A stretch of 7,399 nt of DNA from Actinomycetes bacterium. Its GTDB lineage: Bacteria; Actinomycetota; Acidimicrobiia; Spongiisociales; UBA4744. The notes beneath the pieces are model-generated. The model did no database searches, was not told the origin of the DNA, and saw only the letters and a list, made by a program, of their open reading frames with translations. The stretch covers positions 1 through 7,399 of the forward strand of contig JAHEDM010000124.1 in the NCBI GenBank assembly GCA_024641205.1, in the 5' to 3' direction. The first letter of the stretch is position 1. Each line of letters starts with the position of its first letter. Below, piece after piece: positions 1-5,741 of the stretch. The translations under genes and the position numbers were made by a program.

Positions 1-1
1 G

Positions 2-484
2 ATGGAACTGGGCAGCTGGCCACATTTGATCGGTCGTTTCTTTGCAGTGCTATTCGCCGGCCCGATGACCGATGAGGAATGCCGAGAAGTGGAATCATGG
101 CTGGATCACGCGGGCGAAGCAGAAATCTATTGGGAACAGCCGGTTGCAGACCAGCGGCACGGATTGGAAGCGGCCCGGACGACCGCGGCCGCCCGCCCAG
201 ACAGGCGAGATCTGATCCGGGCGGCCTTACTGCACGACGTAGGCAAACGCCGGTCCTATCTCGGTGTGACGGGGAGATCGTTGGCGAGTCTCTTTGCCAA
301 GCTTCGGCTGCCCGTTCGAGGATCCTGGCAGCAGTATCTCGACCATGGCAGATTGGGAGCCGAGGAGTTAGCCGGATTGGGTTCTGAGCAACTCATCGTC
401 GAGTTCACTCGCCACCACCATGAGCGACGACCGGCCACGATCGCTCTCGCGGACTGGGAAGTGTTGAAGAGCGCCGACAGATAA
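2..484 (+). CDS. HD-domain protein, probable metal-dependent phosphohydrolase
   Basis: This 160-residue protein carries the HD-superfamily metal-ligand pattern: His53 (in DQRHGLEAA), His78-Asp79 (in LLHDVGK), further histidines at 115 and 138-140, and Asp159 (in LKSADR). Family members use these residues to hold one or two metal ions and usually hydrolyse phosphoester or nucleotide substrates. The substrate here cannot be read from the sequence. There is no signal peptide or clear membrane segment, so it is probably cytosolic. The ATG at base 2 is the first codon of the frame in the window. A start further upstream cannot be excluded, although small actinobacterial HD proteins of this shape, as I recall them, begin about this far before the first His. 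It ends 58 bases before scpA on the same strand, so it may be the first gene of that transcript or the last gene of an upstream one. The HD call is firm; the activity is not assigned. Confidence 0.8.
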   Translation: MELGSWPHLIGRFFAVLFAGPMTDEECREVESWLDHAGEAEIYWEQPVADQRHGLEAARTTAAARPDRRDLIRAALLHDVGKRRSYLGVTGRSLASLFAKLRLPVRGSWQQYLDHGRLGAEELAGLGSEQLIVEFTRHHHERRPATIALADWEVLKSADR

Positions 485-542
485 TGCTGCGCATCGGCCC
501 CCGTACCCAATACCATGCGTCAACCGCGACCAACCGATCGAT

Positions 543-1310
543 ATGACCTATCAAGTAAAGACGGCCGTCTTCGAGGGCCCGCTCGACCTGCTCTTGCAGC
601 TGATCACACGCAGGCAGGTCGAAATCACCAAACTCAGCCTCACCGATCTCGTATCGGAATACCTTTCCTTCCTGGACGAAATGCGAGAACTCGATCTGGA
701 AGTCACCAGTGAGTTCCTCCTGATCGCTTCAACGTTGGTGCAGCTCAAAGCGCGCCACCTGCTGCCCGATGCAGCGGTCGACATGGATGAAGAACTCGAG
801 CTCATGGAGGAAAGGGACCGACTCCTCTCCCGGTTGCTCGCATGCGTGACCTTCAAGGACGTTGCGGCTGTACTGATGCACCGCCTGCAGGAAGCCACCC
901 GGTACGTTGAGAGGTCGGCCGGGATGGACCAGGCGATCTCGCCCCGACCCCCCGAGGTGACCGTCCCGGTCGACCGGCTCGGGTTGTTCGCCATCGCGGC
1001 CCGGGTTCTGGCTGCGCCGAACGGGGAGCCGGACCTCGATCATCTTGATCTCGAACTGCCTTCCGTTGAAGCAGCACTTGGTGACCTCAGGTCGAAGATC
1101 GAGGAATTGGCCGAGACCAGTTTTGATGAAATGGTCGCGCACACCACCCGCAAGGTTGAGGTGGTCGCCTACTTCCTGGCCTTGCTCGAGTTGGCCCGGT
1201 GGGGCTTGGTTGAGGTCAGTCAACGAGATTGGCTGTCCAACATCCAAGTTCGACGGTCGGGCGGCGCGGCCCCGGAGAACTTGACCAGCGAGTGGAGTCG
1301 CACACCATGA
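543..1310 (+). CDS. scpA: Segregation and condensation protein A (kleisin)
   Basis: ScpA is the kleisin subunit that bridges the SMC dimer and, with ScpB, forms the bacterial condensin needed for chromosome compaction and segregation. The 255-residue length fits the family. The N-terminus has the signature FEGPLDLLLQLI at residues 10-21, followed by helices that bind the SMC neck (SEFLLIASTLVQLKARHLLP, 56-75). An acidic linker follows at 80-92. The C-terminal winged helix that contacts the SMC head spans roughly 200-236 (VEVVAYFLALLELARWGLVEV). No convincing Shine-Dalgarno sequence precedes the ATG, and no better in-frame start lies in the 58-base gap. The stop overlaps the scpB start in an ATGA, so the two partners are likely translationally coupled. 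An smc gene is not in this window. Confidence 0.96.
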   Translation: MTYQVKTAVFEGPLDLLLQLITRRQVEITKLSLTDLVSEYLSFLDEMRELDLEVTSEFLLIASTLVQLKARHLLPDAAVDMDEELELMEERDRLLSRLLACVTFKDVAAVLMHRLQEATRYVERSAGMDQAISPRPPEVTVPVDRLGLFAIAARVLAAPNGEPDLDHLDLELPSVEAALGDLRSKIEELAETSFDEMVAHTTRKVEVVAYFLALLELARWGLVEVSQRDWLSNIQVRRSGGAAPENLTSEWSRTP

Positions 1311-1864
1311 ACAATCGCAGCATTCTCGAGGCCATCCTGTTCGTTGCAGAACAGCCGGTGCCGGTCGAAGAACTCGCCGAGGTCTTGGAGATCCCCGTTG
1401 AGACCGTTCAAGCTGAACTGGAAGGCCTGGCGGCCGATTTGGCCGAACGTGAGAGTGGCATCACTCTCAGACAGATAGCCGGGGGATGGCGCTGCTACAG
1501 CCATCCCGATGCCTTTCCCTACCTGGAGAGGTATGCATCAACGGCGACTGCCAGCAGGCTCTCCAACGCAGCTCTCGAGGTTCTCGCCGTGGTTGCCTAC
1601 CGTCAGCCGGTGTCCCGGAACCAGATCGCAGAGATTCGAGGCGTGGACTCTGACTCGGCCATCCGCACGCTGGAACGGCGCGGCCTGATAGAAGAGGTCG
1701 GCAGACTGCCCTTGCCGGGAACTCCAACTATCTACGGCACAACCAACTTGTTCCTCGAGAAGCTGGGCCTTCAATCGATGGGGGACCTTCCACCGCTCGC
1801 TGATCATGTTCCGCCTGCCACCGTGGTTGAGACCCTCGAGGAGACTTTCCGGGCAGACGCGTGA
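1307..1864 (+). CDS. scpB: Segregation and condensation protein B
   Basis: ScpB dimerises through tandem winged-helix domains and binds the middle of ScpA, completing the SMC-ScpAB condensin. The 185-residue protein begins MNNRSILEAILFVAEQPVP, the usual first winged helix. Its second winged helix contains the most conserved block of the family: LSNAALEVLAVVAYRQPVSR at residues 85-104, then QIAEIRGVDSDSAIRTLERR and GLIEEVGR up to 133, followed by TPTIYGTTNLFLEKLGL. The ATG at 1307 is chosen over an upstream in-frame start at 1229 for three reasons: it gives the standard N-terminus, it has GGAG at 1294-1297 nine bases upstream, and it forms an ATGA overlap with the scpA stop. Its own stop overlaps the rluB GTG (GTGA). 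The short tail after the second domain lacks the long low-complexity extension seen in some relatives. Confidence 0.96.
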   Translation: MNNRSILEAILFVAEQPVPVEELAEVLEIPVETVQAELEGLAADLAERESGITLRQIAGGWRCYSHPDAFPYLERYASTATASRLSNAALEVLAVVAYRQPVSRNQIAEIRGVDSDSAIRTLERRGLIEEVGRLPLPGTPTIYGTTNLFLEKLGLQSMGDLPPLADHVPPATVVETLEETFRADA

Positions 1865-2586
1865 CCGAACTGGCTCGCTTACAGAAGTTGATCGCCCATT
1901 CCGGCATCACGTCCCGCCGTGGCGCAGAGGAGATGATCAAAGCCGGTCGGGTGACCGTCGACGGTGCCCCTGCTCACCTCGGCCAAAAGGTGGAGCGGGA
2001 ATTGGTCCGCGTCGAAGTGGACGGCGTTCCCCTTCCGATCCGACCCGGACTCGTCTACTACCTGGTCAATAAGCCGATCGGCGTGGTAAGTACGACCTTG
2101 GATCCACAGGGTCGTTCCACCGTGACCGACCTCGTGCCGGCCGATCCTAGGGTCTACCCGGTTGGCAGGCTCGACGCCGACTCGGAAGGCCTGCTCCTGC
2201 TCACCAACGATGGAGATTTGACCAATCTGATAACGCATCCGAGCCATGCCGTCTCCAAGACCTACTCGGTCCTGGTAGAGGGGATGCCGACGACCGCGCA
2301 GGTACGACAGCTCGAAAAAGGCGTCGAACTGGACGACGGACCTGCGGCGGCCATCTCCGCTCGGTTGCTCGATTCCTCCAGGAACCGGGGGCTCCTCGAG
2401 GTGACCATGGGAGAAGGACGCAAGCGTGAGGTCAGGCGCATGTGCGACGCGATCGGGTTTCCCGTGATGAAGCTCTTTCGCATTGCCATCGGCCCGCTCA
2501 CAGATCCGGGTCTCAAGAGCGGCGAGTGGCGGGTGCTCACCATGGAAGAGGTGCGGTCTTTGTACGCGGCGGCTACCTCATCTTGA
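1861..2586 (+). CDS. rluB: 23S rRNA pseudouridine synthase, RluB/RsuA family
   Basis: This 241-residue enzyme isomerises a specific uridine to pseudouridine in rRNA. RluB of E. coli acts at 23S position 2605, but the exact target here is inferred from family and gene context. The N-terminal S4 RNA-binding domain covers about residues 5-60 (LQKLIAHSGITSRRGAEEMI). The catalytic domain begins at LVNKPIGVVST and contains the motif GRLDADSEGLLLLTNDG, with the catalytic aspartate at D105. The later family block GEGRKREVRRMCDAIG and KLFRIAIGPL are also present. The start is GTG, overlapping the scpB stop by four bases. The nearest purine-rich stretch, GAGGAG at 1838-1843, is too far upstream for a normal ribosome site, which favours coupling to scpB translation. 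The scpA-scpB-rluB order is widespread in Gram-positive bacteria. RsuA, RluE or RluF specificity is the alternative. Confidence 0.92.
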   Translation: MTELARLQKLIAHSGITSRRGAEEMIKAGRVTVDGAPAHLGQKVERELVRVEVDGVPLPIRPGLVYYLVNKPIGVVSTTLDPQGRSTVTDLVPADPRVYPVGRLDADSEGLLLLTNDGDLTNLITHPSHAVSKTYSVLVEGMPTTAQVRQLEKGVELDDGPAAAISARLLDSSRNRGLLEVTMGEGRKREVRRMCDAIGFPVMKLFRIAIGPLTDPGLKSGEWRVLTMEEVRSLYAAATSS

Positions 2587-2601
2587 CGGCGTGGCAGACT
2601 C

Positions 2602-2610
2602 GGGGGTGAT
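2602..2610 (+). promoter_or_regulatory. Possible ribosome binding site deciding the aroA-cmk start
   Basis: GGGGGTGAT matches the extended 16S-complementary sequence GGAGGTGAT at 8 of 9 bases, and the one mismatch can pair as G-U. Its GGAGG-like core ends eight bases before an in-frame TTG at 2615, an ideal distance. It is too close to serve the in-frame ATG at 2609, which lies inside it. If used, it would give a 664-residue protein starting at TTG. The match could also be chance in G-rich DNA. Confidence 0.35.
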
Positions 2611-4609
2611 GGGTTTGCATAACCGACTTCCCGACCGCTTGATCATCCGGCCCCATGGCCCGGTAGACGGCACCCTCCGGCTACCCGGCTCGAAGAGTCT
2701 CACCAACCGGGCTCTCCTGTGCGCAACATTGGCAGGCGGGACCAGCACCCTGACCGGAGCCCTGTTGGCCGGGGACACCGCCACGATGATGGAATGCCTG
2801 GAGCAGCTGGGCGGTTCGTTCACCGTCGCAGGCAACTCGGTAACGGTGGTGGGGACCGGCGGTCGACTGCGCGCCCCCGACCGACCCATCGACGCGGCCG
2901 CCTCGGGAACCACCGCCCGCTTCCTCAGCGCGGCAGCCACACTGGCAGACGGTCCATCCCTGATCGACGGCACTGCGCGAATGCGCCGTCGACCTATCGG
3001 AGAACTCGTCGCAGCCCTGCAATCCCTCGGCGCGAACGTGCAAGCGCTGGGAGAAGGAGGATGTCCGCCGGTCCGGGTTGGCGGGGGCGGGCTCCCGGGT
3101 GGCCACGCGGTGATCGATGCTCGGCGGTCCAGCCAGTTCGTTTCGGCGATCGCCCTGAGCGCTCCGTACGCCGATCGGGACGTATCCCTCGACTTTCTGG
3201 ACGGGGTGGTGGTGTCCCGACCATACGTGGAAGGCACCGTCGAGGTAATGCGCGCCTTTGGGGCGTCGGTCGAACTGGACCCGAGCGGGATCCGAGTAGA
3301 TCGGGGCGGTTATGAATCAGGGTTGTTCCACGTAGAGCCGGACGCTTCCGGCGCCGCCTATCCGCTGGTGGCGGCCGCCCTCACCGGCGGATCGGTACGA
3401 CTTCCCGGATTCGCTCGCGGCTCCCACCAGGCCGATCTTCGCATATTGGACGTCCTTACGGCCATGGGATGCAACGTCGCCTGGAGCGAATCCGGGATCC
3501 GGCTGACCGGTCCGTCCAACGGCCTACGGGGCGTCGAGGTCGACATGGGGGACATGCCGGATGCGGTTCTGGCAGTTGCGGTGGCGGGTGCGTTCGCATC
3601 TGGGCCCACCCGGCTCACCAATATCGCCAACCTCCGTATCAAAGAAACCGATCGCTTGGCGGCGCTCGAGACCGAACTCCGCAAGTTAGGAGTGGATGCC
3701 GAAGTGGGCTCCGACTGGCTGGTTGTGCGATCTCAGGCCACGCACGGCGCCGAGATCGATACCTACGACGATCACCGCATGGCCATGGCGTTCTCTCTGG
3801 CCGGTCTGGTGGTTCCGAACGTGGTGATCCGCGATCCGGCCTGCGTTGCCAAGACCTGGCCATCTTATTTCGAGGACATGGCACACCTGTGGCCGGACGG
3901 GAGTACGTGGGCGAGCGCCCTTGCACAGATCGGGGACTCGATCACCGGCCTGGTGGTGGCCATCGACGGACCCGGCGGGGCCGGCAAGACGACCGTCAGC
4001 CGGGGAGTAGCCGACCGGCTCGACCTGCCCCATCTCGACACCGGGGCCTTCTACCGGGCTGCGGCGCTTACAGCCCAACGGAATGGGATCGACATCAACG
4101 ATGAGGAGGCCGTCGTCGAAGCGATCCGCACTGCCGAATTCGACTATCGCGACGGAAGCATGCTGCTGGCAGGGGAGGACGTCAGCGAAGCCATTCGCAG
4201 TCCGGCGTTGACATCAGACGCCAGCAAGGTATCGGCGATAGGCGCAGTGCGCGAGGTGCTGGTTGCCCGCCAGCAAGCCTGGGTGGAGCAGCACGGAGGG
4301 GCGGCCGTGGTGGAGGGTCGTGATATCGGCACGGTGGTCTTCCCGGGAGCACCCGTGAAGGTTTTTCTCACCGCCCGCCCGGAAGTCAGAGCCGCACGGC
4401 GGGCCCGTGAATTGTCCGACGGATCGGTCGAGGGCATCGCCCAGGAACTGGAACGTCGTGATCGGCGTGACTCAACTCGCCAGGTTTCACCGCTCCGGCC
4501 GGCGTCGGACGGATACGAGCTCGACACATCCGACCTGCCCGTCGAAGAGGTCATCGCTCGTATTGTGGAGTTGGTCTCCAAGCGAGTGGGGCTTCCTAGG
4601 GGCGGATGA
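2609..4609 (+). CDS. aroA-cmk: AroA-Cmk fusion: EPSP synthase and cytidylate kinase
   Basis: One uninterrupted 666-codon frame encodes two enzymes. Residues about 11-428 form 3-phosphoshikimate 1-carboxyvinyltransferase, which makes EPSP from shikimate-3-phosphate and PEP. Visible motifs are LPGSKSLTNR (25-34), SGTTARFLSAAATLADG (99-115), RRSSQFVSA (172-180), EPDASGAAYPL, PDAV with the catalytic aspartate at about D318, LRIKETDRL (342-350), YDDHRMAMAFSL and CVAKTWPSYFE. A linker of roughly 20 residues follows. Residues about 448-660 form CMP/dCMP kinase: P-loop GPGGAGKTT with K460, LDTGAFYRA, VVEGRDIGTVVFPGAPVKVF with R571-D572, and RDRRDSTR. Both domains are full length with their key residues intact, so both should be active in the cytosol. 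The gene follows rluB by 22 bases. The start is uncertain: GTG 2591, ATG 2609 or TTG 2615. A strong ribosome-site match suits the TTG; ATG 2609 is used here by convention. The 3' end overlaps ispH by 14 bases. Confidence 0.93.
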   Translation: MGLHNRLPDRLIIRPHGPVDGTLRLPGSKSLTNRALLCATLAGGTSTLTGALLAGDTATMMECLEQLGGSFTVAGNSVTVVGTGGRLRAPDRPIDAAASGTTARFLSAAATLADGPSLIDGTARMRRRPIGELVAALQSLGANVQALGEGGCPPVRVGGGGLPGGHAVIDARRSSQFVSAIALSAPYADRDVSLDFLDGVVVSRPYVEGTVEVMRAFGASVELDPSGIRVDRGGYESGLFHVEPDASGAAYPLVAAALTGGSVRLPGFARGSHQADLRILDVLTAMGCNVAWSESGIRLTGPSNGLRGVEVDMGDMPDAVLAVAVAGAFASGPTRLTNIANLRIKETDRLAALETELRKLGVDAEVGSDWLVVRSQATHGAEIDTYDDHRMAMAFSLAGLVVPNVVIRDPACVAKTWPSYFEDMAHLWPDGSTWASALAQIGDSITGLVVAIDGPGGAGKTTVSRGVADRLDLPHLDTGAFYRAAALTAQRNGIDINDEEAVVEAIRTAEFDYRDGSMLLAGEDVSEAIRSPALTSDASKVSAIGAVREVLVARQQAWVEQHGGAAVVEGRDIGTVVFPGAPVKVFLTARPEVRAARRARELSDGSVEGIAQELERRDRRDSTRQVSPLRPASDGYELDTSDLPVEEVIARIVELVSKRVGLPRGG

Positions 4610-5642
4610 GCTGGAGCGCTTCGGTGGCTGTCCAATCCCGGTCGTTTTCGAGTAGTCCCGAGCGGCCGGGGGCCCGGGCGGTGAACCCGCCTTCGACGGC
4701 TGCCTGCAAAGCAGAGAGGAAGCCTCGCAACTGGCGGGGGAGCGGGAAATATTCCTCCTCGTCCGTCACGCTGAAGAGTTCAAACCCATCGGAAGGGTTG
4801 ATCCGATCGATGACCTCCTGGACGAGATGATCCGGTGCAGATGCACCGGCCGTCAATCCAACGACTCTGGCGCTGATCAGCCATTCATCCTGGATGCTGG
4901 CGGCGTTGTCGATCCGGTGGGCGGCCGTCCCGGCTTCTTCGGCGACTCGAACGAGCGCCTGGGTGTTCGAGGAGTTCTCCGAACCAACCACGAGGATCAG
5001 GTCGGTTCGGTCCGAGAGTTGTTGTACCGCCTCCTGGCGATTGGTGGTGGCGTAGCAGAGGTCGCTCTTCCGGGCCGTCCACAAATCCGGATAGCGTTGA
5101 CTTGCATCATTGAGCACGCTCTGCCATTCGTGGATGCCAAGGGTCGTTTGCGCAAGCAAGGCCACTTTGCTCGAGTCGCTGGGATTGAATCCTGCCAGCC
5201 CGGTCTCCGGTTGGACGAGCGCGATTACCTCGGGAGCCACTGCCACGGTGCCGATGGCCTCGTCATGTCCGTCATGACCAACGTATATGATGTCGAAGCC
5301 CTGGTCCGCCATCCGCTTGACCTCATGATGCACCTTGGTGACAAGGGGGCATACCGCGTCGATGACGACTCCGGCCCGTCGGGCGGCACCAAGCACGATC
5401 TCGGGCGACGATCCGTGGGCCGAAAGCATGACGGGCGCACCTTCCGGTACCTGGTCGATGTCATCGACGAAGATCACACCCACCTGTTCGAACGCCTTGA
5501 CGACCCACTGGTTGTGGACGATCTGGTGGTAGCAGTACACGGGCGGCTCGAATATCCGCACCATCCAGGTGAGCGCCTTTATGGCCATCTCGACCCCGGC
5601 ACAGAATCCGCGTGGTTCGGCAAGCAGCACCTTCTCCGGCAT
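4596..5642 (-). CDS. ispH: 4-hydroxy-3-methylbut-2-enyl diphosphate reductase
   Basis: IspH (LytB) is the iron-sulfur enzyme that reduces HMBPP to IPP and DMAPP, the last step of the MEP isoprenoid pathway. All three cluster cysteines are present: C14 in PRGFCAGV, C98 in DAVCPLVTKVH and C196 in LCYATTNRQ. Substrate-binding residues are also visible: H43 (IVHN), H76 (SAHG), H126 with E128 (GHDGHDEAIGT), SENSSNTQAL (221-230) and S268 (TAGASAP). The 348-residue length fits the family, with a C-terminal tail of about 30 residues after LRGFLSALQ. The ATG is the only sensible start, because an in-frame TAG lies 12 bases upstream. No Shine-Dalgarno precedes it, but TAGCAT sits exactly six bases before the ATG, so the message may be leaderless. 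It runs against its neighbours: tail to tail with aroA-cmk and head to head with der. There is no gap after its stop for a separate terminator. Confidence 0.97.
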   Translation of the reverse strand: MPEKVLLAEPRGFCAGVEMAIKALTWMVRIFEPPVYCYHQIVHNQWVVKAFEQVGVIFVDDIDQVPEGAPVMLSAHGSSPEIVLGAARRAGVVIDAVCPLVTKVHHEVKRMADQGFDIIYVGHDGHDEAIGTVAVAPEVIALVQPETGLAGFNPSDSSKVALLAQTTLGIHEWQSVLNDASQRYPDLWTARKSDLCYATTNRQEAVQQLSDRTDLILVVGSENSSNTQALVRVAEEAGTAAHRIDNAASIQDEWLISARVVGLTAGASAPDHLVQEVIDRINPSDGFELFSVTDEEEYFPLPRQLRGFLSALQAAVEGGFTARAPGRSGLLENDRDWTATEALQLIRP

Positions 5643-5649
5643 GCCGCCA

Positions 5650-5655
5650 TGCTAG
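5650..5655 (-). promoter_or_regulatory. Candidate -10 box for ispH (leaderless)
   Basis: On the minus strand TAGCAT fits the actinobacterial -10 pattern TANNNT and is followed by six bases and then the ispH ATG. That would place the transcription start at or next to the first base of the start codon. No good -35 hexamer is seen at 17-18 bases. A partial TTGCGG (5680-5675) lies 19 bases away and forms half of the palindrome between the two genes. TANNNT alone is a weak pattern, so this is a candidate only. Confidence 0.35.
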
Positions 5656-5668
5656 GAGTGCTTGGGTG

Positions 5669-5680
5669 TTGCGGCCGCAA
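5669..5680. promoter_or_regulatory. Perfect 12-bp palindrome between ispH and der, possible operator
   Basis: TTGCGGCCGCAA is its own reverse complement and does not extend further. It lies in the 95-bp gap between the divergent starts of ispH and der. Its centre is about 22 bases from the ispH candidate -10 and 25 bases from the der candidate -10, so it covers the -35 region of both. A dimeric regulator bound here could control both genes. No known regulator consensus is recognised, and GC-rich palindromes of this size do occur by chance. Confidence 0.3.
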
Positions 5681-5696
5681 GCGCGCGTTAGCTCCT

Positions 5697-5702
5697 TATG
5701 CT
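5697..5702 (+). promoter_or_regulatory. Candidate -10 box for the der transcript
   Basis: TATGCT fits TANNNT and is close to TATAAT. Six bases after it is an ATG at 5709, which would put the transcription start on that codon. This spacing is the same as on the ispH side. The der ATG lies 35 bases after the box. No convincing -35 hexamer is visible at normal spacing; TTGCGG at 5669-5674 is 22 bases away. Confidence 0.4.
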
Positions 5703-5708
5703 GGGGAC

Positions 5709-5741
5709 ATGCATTTTCGATTCATCACCGGGATCTCATGA
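5709..5741 (+). CDS. Possible 10-residue leader peptide overlapping the der start
   Basis: An ATG at 5709 opens a 10-codon frame, MHFRFITGIS, whose TGA overlaps the der ATG as ATGA. It starts exactly where a transcript from the TATGCT box would be expected to begin, so it could be a leaderless small ORF that delivers ribosomes to der. This would help explain the poor der ribosome site. There is no run of one amino acid as in attenuator peptides. A frame this short can arise by chance. Confidence 0.22.
   Translation: MHFRFITGIS

Noticed and set aside
464..485. TTGAAG and GATAAT as a promoter for scpA
   Set aside because: The two boxes are only ten bases apart, and GATAAT does not begin with TA as the TANNNT pattern requires. 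No better promoter was seen in the 58-base gap.
1229..1306. Upstream extension of scpB by 26 codons
   Set aside because: It would lie inside scpA. The ATG at 1307 gives the standard ScpB N-terminus, a GGAG site and the ATGA overlap.
2578..3237. A 219-codon minus-strand open frame opposite aroA
   Set aside because: It is rich in Ser, Thr, Pro, Arg and Ala, as expected for the reverse of a high-GC gene with aligned third positions. The aroA motifs on the plus strand explain the stretch.
4677..4691. Hairpin GGCGG-TGAAC-CCGCC downstream of the aroA-cmk stop as a terminator
   Set aside because: The stem is only five base pairs, there is no T-run after it on either strand, and it lies inside ispH coding sequence.
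5612..5737. Upstream extension of der by 42 codons
   Set aside because: It would overlap the start of ispH, and the added sequence does not resemble Der, which starts just before the first P-loop.
4827..5741. A 304-codon plus-strand open frame opposite ispH
   Set aside because: It is a shadow of ispH. The minus-strand protein has all IspH cysteines and motifs, while this frame gives an Asp/His/Arg-rich sequence without any family signature. Only its last ten codons are discussed, as a possible leader.
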